Origin: Allobosea sp.
GTDB taxonomy: Bacteria > Pseudomonadota > Alphaproteobacteria > Rhizobiales > Beijerinckiaceae
Assembly (NCBI RefSeq): GCF_030695125.1
Contig: NZ_JAUYTP010000008.1
Location: 124,001-188,000 of the forward strand
Reading direction: 5' to 3'
Length of the DNA stretch: 64,000 nt
Shown piece by piece: positions 45,443-55,097 of this stretch (positions within the stretch are counted from its first letter, which is position 1; every line of letters starts with the position of its first letter). The position numbers were made by a program, and so were the translations under genes. The notes beneath the pieces were generated by a model. It saw nothing but the letters and a program-made list of their open reading frames with translations, was not told where the DNA came from and ran no database searches.

Positions 45443-46426
45443 ATGCTCGCCTACATCCTGCGCTCGCTGATGCAGGGCATCGTCGTGATGCTGGCCGTCG
45501 CCTTCATCGCCTTCTCGATGTTCCGTTTCGTCGGCGACCCCGTGGTCAATATGCTCGGCCAGGAGGCGACGCTGCAGGACCGCGCCGAACTGACGGAGCG
45601 GCTCGGCCTCAACGACCCCGTGCCGCTGCAATTCGCCCGTTTCGTGGCCGATGCGGCACAGGGCGATTTCGGCATCTCCTACCGCCAGGGGCGCAAGGTC
45701 TCCTCGCTGATCCTGGAACGTCTGCCGGCGACGGTGGAACTCGCCGTGCTCTCTGCCATTTTCGCCTTCGTCGTCGGCATCGCGCTCGGCGTCTATGCAG
45801 CGATCCGGCGCGATGGCTGGATCGCCAACCTCGTGATGGCGCTGTCGCTGATCGGCGTCAGCCTGCCGACCTTCCTGATCGGCATCGGGCTGATCTACAT
45901 CTTCGCGGTCGAACTGCGCTGGCTGCCCTCCTTCGGGCGGGGCGATACGGTCGCGATCGGCTGGTGGACGACCGGGCTGCTGACCACGAGCGGGCTGAAA
46001 TCGCTGGTCATGCCGGTGCTGACGCTCGGCTTCCTGCAACTGACCTTGATCATGCGCCTCGTCCGCTCCGAAATGCTGGAGGTGATGCGCACCGACTTCA
46101 TCCGCTTCGCCCGGGCCCGCGGCATCCCCGAGCGGCGCATCGAGTTCCGCCACGCGCTGCGCAACACGCTGATCCCCGTCATCACCATCGCCGGCGTGCA
46201 ACTGGGCGGCGTCGTCGCCTTCGCCATCGTCACCGAGACGGTGTTCCAATGGCCGGGACTCGGCGCGCTCTTCGTCAACGCCGTGCAGTTCGTCGATGTG
46301 CCGGTGATGTCGGCCTATCTCCTGTTCGTGGCCTTCGTCTTCGTGCTGACCTCGCTCCTGGTCGATCTCGTCTACGTCGCGCTCGATCCGCGCCTGCGCA
46401 GCGGCAATCCGGCCATGGCGAAGTGA
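45443..46426 (+). CDS. ABC transporter permease (DppB-like)
   Basis: MLAYILRSLMQGIVVMLAVAFIAFSMFRFVGDPV; BPD permease. Confidence 0.92.
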   Translation: MLAYILRSLMQGIVVMLAVAFIAFSMFRFVGDPVVNMLGQEATLQDRAELTERLGLNDPVPLQFARFVADAAQGDFGISYRQGRKVSSLILERLPATVELAVLSAIFAFVVGIALGVYAAIRRDGWIANLVMALSLIGVSLPTFLIGIGLIYIFAVELRWLPSFGRGDTVAIGWWTTGLLTTSGLKSLVMPVLTLGFLQLTLIMRLVRSEMLEVMRTDFIRFARARGIPERRIEFRHALRNTLIPVITIAGVQLGGVVAFAIVTETVFQWPGLGALFVNAVQFVDVPVMSAYLLFVAFVFVLTSLLVDLVYVALDPRLRSGNPAMAK

Positions 46427-46448
46427 GGGCGGCGATGAGCGCATCCAT

Positions 46449-46599
46449 TGTCATTCTGGGGCGGCCCATAGGGCTGAACCCGGAACCCACGACCGGGCGA
46501 GCCCTGTCGGATCAACCTTCCCTGATCACGATTCGCGTCGAGGCGGCTCACCCGGTCATGGGTTCCGGGTTCTTCGCGGTGCGAAGCCCCGGAAAGACA
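46449..46599. repeat. Intergenic long inverted repeat, family A copy 2
   Basis: TGTCATTCTGGGGC...GAACCCGGAACCCACGACCGG...CCGGTCATGGGTTCCGGGTTC...GCCCCGGAAAGACA. Confidence 0.9.
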
Positions 46600-46610
46600 G
46601 AGGGCGCACC

Positions 46611-47558
46611 GTGACGACGCTTCATCCGCCAAAGCCCCGCACTCCCGGCCGCCTCGCGCGCCTCTGGGATTCCGACATCGCCTTCTCCTTCCGCTCCTCG
46701 CCGGTGACGGTCGCCGCGACGCTGCTGGCGCTGCTGCTCGTGCTGGCTGCGGTCGCGGCGCCGCTGATCGCGCCCTATGATCCCTTCGATCCCGCCTCGC
46801 TCGATCTCTCCGACGGTTTCTCGCGGCCGATGGTGCCCAACGAGATCACCGGCAAGGTGTTCTGGCTGGGCTCGGACGCGCAGGGCCGCGACATCTTCTC
46901 GGCCATCCTCTACGGCTCGCGCGTCTCGCTTTTGGTCGGCGCGGCCTCCGTGCTGTTCTCGCTGGTCATCGGCGTCGGCCTGGGCCTCGTCGCCGGCTAT
47001 GTCGGCGGCCGCACCGAGGCGCTGATCATGCGTGTCGCCGACGTCCAGCTCTCCTTCCCGGCGATCCTCGTCGCGCTTCTGGTCTTCGGCGTCGCCCGCG
47101 GCCTGATCCCGCCGGCGCTGCAGGAGCAGATGACGCTACTGGTGCTGGTCGTCGCCATCGGCCTCTCGAACTGGGCGCAATATGCCCGCACCGTGCGCGG
47201 CTCGACGCTGGTCGAGAAGAACAAGGTCTATGTCGACGCCGCCCGGCTGATCGGGCTGAAGGCCTGGCCGGTGATGCTAAGGCACGTCCTGCCCAACGTC
47301 GCAGGCCCCGTCCTGGTGATCGCCACCATCAACCTGGCGCTCGCCGTCATCGAGGAGGCGACGCTCTCCTTCCTCGGCGTCGGCATGCCGCCGACCCAGC
47401 CGTCGCTGGGCACGCTGATCCGCTTCGGCCAGCAATATCTGTTCTCGGGCGAGTGGTGGATCCTGCTGTTCCCCTCGCTCGTACTGGTTCTGCTCGCCTT
47501 GTCGATCAACCTGTTCGGCGACTGGCTGCGCGACGCGCTCAACCCGAAGCTGAGATGA
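46611..47558 (+). CDS. ABC transporter permease (DppC-like)
   Basis: VFWLGSDAQGRDIFSAILYGSRVSLLVG; operon context. Confidence 0.92.
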   Translation: MTTLHPPKPRTPGRLARLWDSDIAFSFRSSPVTVAATLLALLLVLAAVAAPLIAPYDPFDPASLDLSDGFSRPMVPNEITGKVFWLGSDAQGRDIFSAILYGSRVSLLVGAASVLFSLVIGVGLGLVAGYVGGRTEALIMRVADVQLSFPAILVALLVFGVARGLIPPALQEQMTLLVLVVAIGLSNWAQYARTVRGSTLVEKNKVYVDAARLIGLKAWPVMLRHVLPNVAGPVLVIATINLALAVIEEATLSFLGVGMPPTQPSLGTLIRFGQQYLFSGEWWILLFPSLVLVLLALSINLFGDWLRDALNPKLR

Positions 47559-48577
47559 GCGCGATGTCGTCTGAAGAAGCCGTCCCCGTCGTCTCCGTCC
47601 GCGACCTCACCGTCGAGTTCGTCACCCGGCGTGGCACCTTGCGCGCGCTCGATCGCGTCTCCTTCGATGTCGGGCGCGGCGAGGTTCTGGGCGTCGTCGG
47701 CGAGTCGGGCGCCGGAAAATCCGTGACCGGGGCCGCCATCATCGGCCTGATCGACCCGCCCGGCCGCATCGCGGGCGGGCAGGTTCTGCTCTCGGGCGAG
47801 CGCATCGACAACCTGCCCCCTGACCAGATCCGCAAGCTGCGGGGCAAGCGCATCGGCATGATCTTCCAGGATCCGCTGACCAGCCTGAACCCGCTCTTCC
47901 GGATCAGCGAGCAGCTGATCGAGACGATCCGCGTTCACAGCGATCTCGATGCCGCCCAGGCCCGCGCCCGCGCCATCGCCCTGCTCGACGAGGTCGGCAT
48001 TCCCGCGCCCGAACGGCGCATCGACAGCTATCCGCATGAATTCTCAGGCGGCATGCGCCAGCGCGTGGTGATCGCGCTCGCGCTCTGCGCGGAACCGGAC
48101 TTCATCATCGCCGACGAGCCGACCACGGCGCTCGACGTCTCCGTCCAGGCGCAGATCATCGCGCTGATCAAGACGCTCTGCCGCGAGCGGGGCACCTCCT
48201 TCATGCTCGTTACCCATGACATGGGCGTCATCGCCGAGACGGTCGACCGCGTCGCGGTGATGTATGCCGGCCGCGTTGCCGAAATCGGCCCGGTGCGCGA
48301 CGTCGTGAAGCAGCCGCTCCACCCCTATGCCCAGGGGCTGATGGGCGCGATTCCCTCGCTGGAGGGGCAGGCCCAGCGGCTGGTGCAGATTCCCGGGTCG
48401 ATGCCGCGGCTCTCCGCCATCCCGCCGGGCTGCGCCTTCAACCCGCGCTGCGCTCAGGCTTTCGCCCGCTGCCATGTCGAGCGCCCGGAACTGATCGCTG
48501 TCGGCGATCGCAGGGTCGCCTGCCACCTCTACGACCAGCCCAGTTCCGGCAGTGCCGGCGCGGAGATCGTTTCATGA
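47555..48577 (+). CDS. ABC transporter ATP-binding protein (DppD-like)
   Basis: GESGAGKSVTGAAIIGLIDPPG, SGGMRQRVVIALALCAEP; ATGA overlap. Confidence 0.93.
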   Translation: MSAMSSEEAVPVVSVRDLTVEFVTRRGTLRALDRVSFDVGRGEVLGVVGESGAGKSVTGAAIIGLIDPPGRIAGGQVLLSGERIDNLPPDQIRKLRGKRIGMIFQDPLTSLNPLFRISEQLIETIRVHSDLDAAQARARAIALLDEVGIPAPERRIDSYPHEFSGGMRQRVVIALALCAEPDFIIADEPTTALDVSVQAQIIALIKTLCRERGTSFMLVTHDMGVIAETVDRVAVMYAGRVAEIGPVRDVVKQPLHPYAQGLMGAIPSLEGQAQRLVQIPGSMPRLSAIPPGCAFNPRCAQAFARCHVERPELIAVGDRRVACHLYDQPSSGSAGAEIVS

Positions 48578-49584
48578 GCAAGCGCGCGGACGACGAACTG
48601 CCCTTCGTCGCGGTGCGCGACCTGCGCCGCGTCTTCGACGTCTCGAAACCCTGGCTCAACCGCGTGATCGAGGGCGCGCCGCGGGCCTATCTGAAGGCCG
48701 TCGACGGCGTCTCCTTCGAGATCCGCCGCGGCGAGACCTTCGCGCTCGTCGGCGAATCCGGCTCGGGCAAGTCGACCGTGGCGCGCATGGTGGTCGGCCT
48801 GCTGCCGCCCTCTGCCGGCACCGTCACCATCGACGGCGTCTCGATGAACGACGCCGAGGCCGCGCAGCAGCGCCAGCAGTTGCGCCGCCGCATCCAGATG
48901 ATCTTCCAGGACCCTTACGCCTCGCTCAACCCGCGCTGGCGCGTCGGCAACATCATCGCCGAGCCGATCCGCGCCTTCGGGATCGTCGAGGGCGAGGCGC
49001 AGATCAAGGACCGCGTCGGCGAGTTGCTGAGGCTCGTCGGCCTGCATCCCGACGACTCACGGAAGTTCCCGCACGAGTTCTCCGGCGGCCAGCGCCAGCG
49101 CATCGCGATTGCCCGGGCGCTCGCCTCCGATGCCGAGTTCATCGTCTGCGACGAGCCGACCTCGGCGCTCGACGTCTCCGTCCAGGCGCAGATCCTCAAC
49201 CTGATGCGGGACCTGCAGGAGCGGCTGGGCCTGACCTATCTCTTCATCTCGCACAACCTCGCCGTCGTCCGGCACATGGCGAGCCGCATCGGCGTGATGT
49301 ATCTCGGCCGTCTCGTTGAGGTCTCGGAGGGCAAGAGCCTGTTCTCCAACCCCCGCCATCCCTATACGCGCCTGCTGCTCGACGCGGTGCCCGACGTCGC
49401 CATGGTGGGCAAGGCCCGCGAAGCGGTGAAGGGCGAGATTCCCAACCCGATTGCGCCGCCACCCGGCTGCACCTTCCATCCGCGCTGCCCGCTGGTCTTC
49501 GAGCGTTGCCGCATCGAGAATCCGGCCATCATCGACGGCGTCGCCTGCCACGCCGTCAATGCAGGCCGCGTCGTCGCGGCCTGA
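48574..49584 (+). CDS. ABC transporter ATP-binding protein (DppF-like)
   Basis: GESGSGKSTVARMVVGLL, FSGGQRQRIAIARALASD; ATGA overlap. Confidence 0.93.
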   Translation: MSKRADDELPFVAVRDLRRVFDVSKPWLNRVIEGAPRAYLKAVDGVSFEIRRGETFALVGESGSGKSTVARMVVGLLPPSAGTVTIDGVSMNDAEAAQQRQQLRRRIQMIFQDPYASLNPRWRVGNIIAEPIRAFGIVEGEAQIKDRVGELLRLVGLHPDDSRKFPHEFSGGQRQRIAIARALASDAEFIVCDEPTSALDVSVQAQILNLMRDLQERLGLTYLFISHNLAVVRHMASRIGVMYLGRLVEVSEGKSLFSNPRHPYTRLLLDAVPDVAMVGKAREAVKGEIPNPIAPPPGCTFHPRCPLVFERCRIENPAIIDGVACHAVNAGRVVAA

Positions 49585-49593
49585 CGCGCGACG

Positions 49594-50850
49594 TCAGGGC
49601 GCCGGGCCGCCTGCCTTCGGGCGCGTGGTTGCGGCAGCCGGCTTGTCGAGCAGCGGCGCGACCGGCCGGTCGGTGCGGTACTGTCCGCGCGCGATCGCCC
49701 CGAACATCAGCACGACGGCCGTCAGCGTCATCAGCCACCAGGGCTGCAGGGTGGCGAAGCCGAAAGCCGAGAGCGCGAAGGCGGTGGTGAAGGCGGCGAC
49801 GCCGCCGGCGGCCAATGCGCCGGGCATGCGGCCCGCCGCCCGGACCGCGAAATACAGGCAGGTCGCCGCCGCCGCGGCACCGACCAGCCCGAGTTCGTAC
49901 CAGGTCTCGAACAGCAGCGTCGTCGGCGCCGATTGCGGCAGGGCGCCGATCAGCCGGCCGCGCAGCACCGTGTCGAGGCCGTGTCCGGTGATGAGCTGGA
50001 CCGGTGCGCTGCTGACGACATCGGCCCAGACCGAAAGGGATTGCGCGGCGGCGCCCGCACCGTCGGGAAAGCGCGACAGGATCGGAATCAGCAGGAAGGG
50101 CAGGATCGGCGCCAGCAGCATCAGCCCGGCCAGGATCGCGGCGACGATGGCAGCCGATTTTTCGCGGTTGGCGCTGACGGCGCCGAAGGCGACCGCGCCG
50201 CAGATCATCGCGGCGGCCTCTCCGTCCTCGAAGCGGGTCAGCGCCAGCAGGCCGACGACGAGCGCCAGCCCGAGCGCGCTCAGGCCGCGCTCCCGCGACA
50301 AGAGCCAGGCGAGCGCCGGCCAGGCCATGATCAGGATGACGCTGATTCCGCGCTCGACGCTGCCGGGCTCTGCATCGGTATGACGCAGCGCGGCGATCAC
50401 GATCAGTGCCAGCGCGAAGGTCGCGGCGACGCCGGTGCCCAGAGGCGCGAGGTTGAGGTTCGAGGCCCGCATCCGCTCGGGCAGCGCCGCATGGCCGCAG
50501 AAGCCGAGCAGAACGGCGAGGACGAGATTGCCGGCCTTGTCGGCCGCCGAGGTGGTGTAGGGGCTCCAGACCAGCGAGAGAACCGACCAGGCGACGAGGC
50601 CGATCAGGATCATCCCCGGCAGGCTCAACACCGAGCGCTTGAGCATCGTGCCGAAGCCGCCCGGGTCCTCGATCAGCGCCGCGATGATCAGCAGCACGAC
50701 CCCGATCGGCACCAGAACGACCGCCGCGCGGCGCGAGACCAGCGACGCGAGCGGCAGCACCAGTGCCAGCGTGCCGAAGGCGATGCGCCGCAGCAGCAGA
50801 GCCGCGTCGGCGGCGGGGTCGAGCGGGGCGTGGACGTGACGACGGGACAT
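49594..50850 (-). CDS. Polytopic membrane protein, O-antigen ligase/polymerase-like
   Basis: 418 aa, many TM helices; ITGHGLDTVLRG...LLFETWYELGLVGAAAAATCLYFAVRA resembles the Wzy_C signature. Confidence 0.7.
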   Translation of the reverse strand: MSRRHVHAPLDPAADAALLLRRIAFGTLALVLPLASLVSRRAAVVLVPIGVVLLIIAALIEDPGGFGTMLKRSVLSLPGMILIGLVAWSVLSLVWSPYTTSAADKAGNLVLAVLLGFCGHAALPERMRASNLNLAPLGTGVAATFALALIVIAALRHTDAEPGSVERGISVILIMAWPALAWLLSRERGLSALGLALVVGLLALTRFEDGEAAAMICGAVAFGAVSANREKSAAIVAAILAGLMLLAPILPFLLIPILSRFPDGAGAAAQSLSVWADVVSSAPVQLITGHGLDTVLRGRLIGALPQSAPTTLLFETWYELGLVGAAAAATCLYFAVRAAGRMPGALAAGGVAAFTTAFALSAFGFATLQPWWLMTLTAVVLMFGAIARGQYRTDRPVAPLLDKPAAATTRPKAGGPAP

Positions 50851-51042
50851 GGATCGAGAACCGGAAGACGGTCTTCAGCCGGAAAGCGCGCCGGAGATAG
50901 ACACATCGACCGTAGCGGGCTCGTGGGGGCGCGACTGTAGGGCGCGCGCAACACTGCGCCCGCATCTCGCCCGCGGGGGCTCCGCCCCGGCTGCGACCAA
51001 AGCCCTCTGGCCGCGGCCGCGCTTTCATGGGATGACGTCGGC

Positions 51043-51558
51043 ATGACGCTGCTGGCCGCCATTCCCTATGCTTCCGGTTTCCAGATCGACCAGTTCATGG
51101 CCGATCTCGCCCTGCGCCTGAAGGGCCGCGGCCTGCGCCTCGGTGGCGTGGTTCAGCACAATGATGGCAGCTGCGACCAGGGCTGCCTGTCGATGGCGCT
51201 GGAGGATCTCGCCAGCGGGACCCGTTTTCCGATCAGCGAGAACCGGGGCGCGGCATCGACCGGCTGCCGGCTCGATGCGCGCGGCCTCGCTGCGGCCGGT
51301 GGTGCCTTGACCGCCGCGCTCGCTGACGGGACGGACCTCGTCATCGTCAACAAGTTCGGGCGACAGGAGGTTCTGGGGCAGGGCCTGCGCCAGGAAATCG
51401 CCGCCGCGCTTCTGGCCGACGTGCCCCTGCTGATTGCCGTGCGGCAGGATTTTCTGCCCGCCTGGCGGGAGTTCGCCGGCGACGACTGGATCTCGCTCGC
51501 CGCGCAGCCCGAGATCATTGAAGCCTGGGCGCTGTCGCTGGCGTGCGTCACGGCCTGA
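51043..51558 (+). CDS. DUF2478-type protein
   Basis: 171 aa; QIDQFMADLALRLKGRGLRLGGVVQHN...DLVIVNKFGRQEVLGQGLRQEIAAAL; next to fdhD and mobA. Confidence 0.75.
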   Translation: MTLLAAIPYASGFQIDQFMADLALRLKGRGLRLGGVVQHNDGSCDQGCLSMALEDLASGTRFPISENRGAASTGCRLDARGLAAAGGALTAALADGTDLVIVNKFGRQEVLGQGLRQEIAAALLADVPLLIAVRQDFLPAWREFAGDDWISLAAQPEIIEAWALSLACVTA

Positions 51559-51580
51559 GCGCCCCGCTGGAGCAGCCGCC

Positions 51581-52474
51581 ATGGCGCAGGATATGAGCTT
51601 CCTTAACGACTATCTCGTCCGGCCCGATCCGCAGGCGGTCCGACTTGGTGCCACCGTCTCCGGCATCGACCAGACGGGCGCGACCGTCGAGACCCGCGTC
51701 GTCACCGAGCGCGCGCTGACGCTCTATCTCAACGCCCAGGAGATCGTCACGATGATGACGATCGGCGACCATCCCGACGCGCTGGCGCTGGGCTATCTGC
51801 TCAACCAGAACATGCTCAAGCGCGGCGATGTCGTCGACGCCATCGATTATGACGAGGAACTCGAGGTCGTGGTCGTCCGCACGCCGGAGCGCACCAATTT
51901 CGAGGAGAAGCTGAAGAAGAAGACGCTGACCTCGGGCTGTGCCCAGGGCACGGCTTTCGGGGACCTGATGGAGGCGATCGACGAGATCGAATTGCCCAAG
52001 GCGGAGCTACGCACGAGCTGGCTCTACGCGCTGACCAAGAAGATCAACACCACGCCCTCGCTCTATCTGGAGGCCGGCGCCATCCATGGCTGCGTGCTCT
52101 GCGAGGCCGACAGGCCGCTGGTCTACATGGAGGATGTCGGCCGCCACAACGCCGTCGACAAGGTCGCCGGCTGGATGTTCCGGCACGATGTCGATCCCGC
52201 GAAGATGATCTTCTACACCACCGGCCGCCTGACTTCGGAAATGGTGATCAAGACGGTGCGCATGGGCATCCCCGTGCTGGTCTCCCGCTCCGGCTTCACC
52301 GAATGGGGCGTCGAACTCGCCCGCAAGGCCGGGCTGACCCTGATCGGTCGGGCCCGCGGCAAGCGCTTCGTCGCGCTCGCCGGCGAGCAGAACATCGTCT
52401 TCGATCAGGATCCCGACACGGTCGAGGAGGAGGGCGGCAAGAGCCGGCGCAAGGGGGCTGATCGTGATGATTGA
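51581..52474 (+). CDS. fdhD: Formate dehydrogenase accessory sulfurtransferase FdhD
   Basis: LTSGCAQGTAFGDLM, GCVLCEADRPLVYMEDVGRHNAVDKVAGWM, FYTTGRLTSEMVIK. Confidence 0.94.
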   Translation: MAQDMSFLNDYLVRPDPQAVRLGATVSGIDQTGATVETRVVTERALTLYLNAQEIVTMMTIGDHPDALALGYLLNQNMLKRGDVVDAIDYDEELEVVVVRTPERTNFEEKLKKKTLTSGCAQGTAFGDLMEAIDEIELPKAELRTSWLYALTKKINTTPSLYLEAGAIHGCVLCEADRPLVYMEDVGRHNAVDKVAGWMFRHDVDPAKMIFYTTGRLTSEMVIKTVRMGIPVLVSRSGFTEWGVELARKAGLTLIGRARGKRFVALAGEQNIVFDQDPDTVEEEGGKSRRKGADRDD

Positions 52475-52481
52475 GTTGCGT

Positions 52482-52611
52482 TGTCATTCCGGGGCGATCC
52501 ACAGGATCGAACCCGGAACCCACGACGGGGCTCGACGATCTGACGGGGTTTCACAGGGCTCGCCCGGTCGTGGATTCCGGGTTCTTCGCTGCGCTAAGCC
52601 CCGGAATGACA
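52482..52611. repeat. Intergenic long inverted repeat, family A copy 3
   Basis: TGTCATTCCGGGGCGATCC...GAACCCGGAACCCACGA...TCGTGGATTCCGGGTTC...GCCCCGGAATGACA. Confidence 0.92.
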
Positions 52612-52624
52612 AGGTGGGATCACA

Positions 52625-53251
52625 ATGAGCGCCCCTCCCACCCTCGGCCTGCTCCTCGCCGGCGGACTCGCGCGCCGCATGGGCGGCGGTGACAAGCCGC
52701 TGCGGACCATCGCGGGCCGCACCATCCTCGCCCATGTGATCGAGCGCCTGGCGCCCCAATGCGACGGGCTCGTGGTCAACGCCAATGGCGACCCCGGCCG
52801 CTTCGCCGATTACGGCCTGCCGGTGGTCGCCGACAGCGTGCCCGATTTCGCCGGGCCGCTCGCCGGCATTCTCGCCGGGCTCGACTGGATGGCGGTCAAT
52901 CGGCCTCAGAACGAATGGCTCGTCAGCGTCGCCGCCGATACGCCCTTCATACCCCACGATCTCGTCGCCCGCCTGCATGCGGCGCGCGAGGCGCAGAACG
53001 TCCCGCTCGCCTGCGCAGCCTCGGGCGGCTGGACGCATCCGGTGATCGGCCTCTGGCCGGTTCGGCTGCGCGCCGATCTGCGCCACGCGCTGACAGTCGA
53101 TGACGAGCGCAAGATCGACCGCTGGACCGCCCGCCATGGCTGCGCCAGCGCGCAGTGGCCGGTGGTGCCGGTCGATCCCTTCTTCAACGCCAACAAGCCC
53201 GAGGACCTCGACGAGGCCGAGCGGCTTTTCGCCACCCTGCCGCCGGCTTGA
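52625..53251 (+). CDS. mobA: Molybdenum cofactor guanylyltransferase
   Basis: [25 protein letters not shown]...[22 protein letters not shown]. Confidence 0.93.
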   Translation: MSAPPTLGLLLAGGLARRMGGGDKPLRTIAGRTILAHVIERLAPQCDGLVVNANGDPGRFADYGLPVVADSVPDFAGPLAGILAGLDWMAVNRPQNEWLVSVAADTPFIPHDLVARLHAAREAQNVPLACAASGGWTHPVIGLWPVRLRADLRHALTVDDERKIDRWTARHGCASAQWPVVPVDPFFNANKPEDLDEAERLFATLPPA

Positions 53252-53321
53252 ACCCCCTGCGGTCCTTCGCTATCTGTCCTGATAAGAGCCGCTTATCGCT
53301 GCCGCGCTCCGGGGGAAAATC

Positions 53322-53447
53322 ATGAAGTCGTTTGTCGCCGCCATCGCCGTCGCCGCCATCCTCGCCTTTGGCGCCAGCCTCGTGCTGAACGACTATTTCC
53401 AGAAGCCGGTCGACGTTGCCTTCTCGACGGGCGGCGTCAGGCTCTGA
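53322..53447 (+). CDS. Small membrane hypothetical protein (41 aa, not in the ORF track)
   Basis: MKSFVAAIAVAAILAFGASLVLNDYFQKPVDVAFSTGGVRL: N-terminal TM and defined C-terminal tail. Confidence 0.6.
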   Translation: MKSFVAAIAVAAILAFGASLVLNDYFQKPVDVAFSTGGVRL

Positions 53448-53478
53448 GCGTCTGGTTCGGTCAGTTTCGGAACCACCT

Positions 53479-53585
53479 CGTCATCCTGGACTAGCCGCGC
53501 AGCGGCGCAGATCCGGGATCCATCATAGGGCGACGTCGTGCCCTATGATGGATCCCGGGACGACCTTCGGTCGCCCAGGATGACG
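53479..53585. repeat. Intergenic inverted repeat, family B copy 2
   Basis: CGTCATCCTGGACTAGCCGCG...GATCCGGGATCCATCATAGGG...CCCTATGATGGATCCCGGG...CCCAGGATGACG. Confidence 0.87.
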
Positions 53586-53607
53586 ATGGTCGCTACAGAC
53601 CAGCCCC

Positions 53608-54741
53608 TCACTCGATGACGATGCGCGGCGCGGCCCGGGCCGTACCTCCGGCCATCGACGCCATCACCTGCCGCGCGATGCCGAGATAGGCCTTCGCATG
53701 AGCCGAATCCGGGTCGCTCGCCACGATCGGCCGGCCTGAGTCGGAGGTCTCGCGGATCGGCATGGCCAGCGGCACCTCGCCGAGGAAGGGCACGCCGAGG
53801 CGTTCCGCCTCATGCCGCGCCCCGCCATGGGCGAAGATGTCCGAGCGCGTGCCGCATTCCGGGCAGATGAAATAGCTCATGTTCTCGACGATGCCGAGGA
53901 TCGGCACTTCGACCTTCTTGAACATCGCGACGCCGCGGCGCGCATCGAGCAGCGCCAGATCCTGCGGGGTCGAGACGATGACGGCGCCGGCCAGCGGCGT
54001 CTGCTGCGCCATGGTGAGCTGCGCGTCGCCGGTGCCGGGCGGCATGTCGACGACGAGCACGTCGAGTTCGCCCCAGGCGACCTCGCGCAGCATCTGGGTG
54101 ATCGCCGAGATCACCATCGGCCCGCGCCAGATCATCGGCGTCTCCTCGTCGATGAGGAAGCCGATCGACATGATCTTCAGCCCATAGGCCTCCATCGGCG
54201 CCAGCGTCCGTCCGGAGACCAGCCGCGGCTTGCCGGTAATGCCGAAGATCTTGGGCACCGAGGGGCCGTAGATGTCGGCGTCGAGCACGCCGACCTTCAG
54301 CCCGAGAACGCTGAGCGCCACGGCGAGATTGGCGGTGGTGGTCGACTTGCCGACGCCGCCCTTGCCGGAGGCGACCGCGATGATCTGCTTGACGCCGGGC
54401 ACGCCGGCAGCCTTCGGCGTCGGGCCGCCAGGACCCGCGCCGGGGGCCGGACGCTGCGCCTGCTGGCGCGCCTGCGCGGCGGCCGAGGAGGGCGCCTTGT
54501 CGGCGGTCAGCCCGACCAGGACCTGGCTCACGCCGGGCAGGCCAGACACAGCGCTTTCGGCCGCCTTGCGCACCGGCTCCATGGCCGCGGCTTCGGTGGC
54601 GTCGATGCCGATGGCGAAGATCACCTTGCCGCCGTCGATCAGGATGTCGGCGACGCGGCCGGACGCGGAGAGCGACTGGCCACTGGCCGGCAGCTTCACC
54701 AGTTCGAGCGCGCGCAGGATGTCGGCTTGGGTGAGGGCCAA
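53608..54741 (-). CDS. Mrp/NBP35 (ApbC) family Fe-S carrier ATP-binding protein
   Basis: IAVASGKGGVGKSTTTANLAVAL (deviant Walker A), YFICPECGTRSDIFAHGG. Confidence 0.92.
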   Translation of the reverse strand: MALTQADILRALELVKLPASGQSLSASGRVADILIDGGKVIFAIGIDATEAAAMEPVRKAAESAVSGLPGVSQVLVGLTADKAPSSAAAQARQQAQRPAPGAGPGGPTPKAAGVPGVKQIIAVASGKGGVGKSTTTANLAVALSVLGLKVGVLDADIYGPSVPKIFGITGKPRLVSGRTLAPMEAYGLKIMSIGFLIDEETPMIWRGPMVISAITQMLREVAWGELDVLVVDMPPGTGDAQLTMAQQTPLAGAVIVSTPQDLALLDARRGVAMFKKVEVPILGIVENMSYFICPECGTRSDIFAHGGARHEAERLGVPFLGEVPLAMPIRETSDSGRPIVASDPDSAHAKAYLGIARQVMASMAGGTARAAPRIVIE

Positions 54742-54765
54742 GGGCTGAACTCCTATCGGCGCGGT

Positions 54766-54996
54766 TCAGGCCGACGCCTTGCGGATGTGGAAGACGAGCA
54801 GATCACCGTCGCTGCGGCTCTCCTCGATCGCATCCCCGGTTTCGCGCATCAGGTTGGGAATGTCGATGGCCGCCATCGGATCGGTGCATTCGACCAGAAA
54901 CAGCGCGCCGGGCGCAGCCCCCTTCAGCGCCTTGCGGACCCGCAGCGCCGGCAGGGGGCATTTCAGGCCGCGGAGATTGAGAGGCGTGGCGGTCAT
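54766..54996 (-). CDS. TusA-family sulfurtransferase
   Basis: 76 aa; LNLRGLKCPLPALRVRKALKGAAPGALFLVECTDPMAAIDIPNL. Confidence 0.88.
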   Translation of the reverse strand: MTATPLNLRGLKCPLPALRVRKALKGAAPGALFLVECTDPMAAIDIPNLMRETGDAIEESRSDGDLLVFHIRKASA

Positions 54997-55097
54997 GGCG
55001 GGAACCGGTTGCGATGGTCGCGCTTCATAGGCCGCGAGCTTGGGGCGGGGCAACTGGCCGCTTTGTCACGGCGCCCGCGCCGATCCATGATGGCGCC

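Noticed and set aside
49594-50850. Membrane protein as part of a polysaccharide biosynthesis cluster
   Set aside because: No glycosyltransferase or flippase neighbours in the window; only a tentative O-antigen-ligase-like call retained
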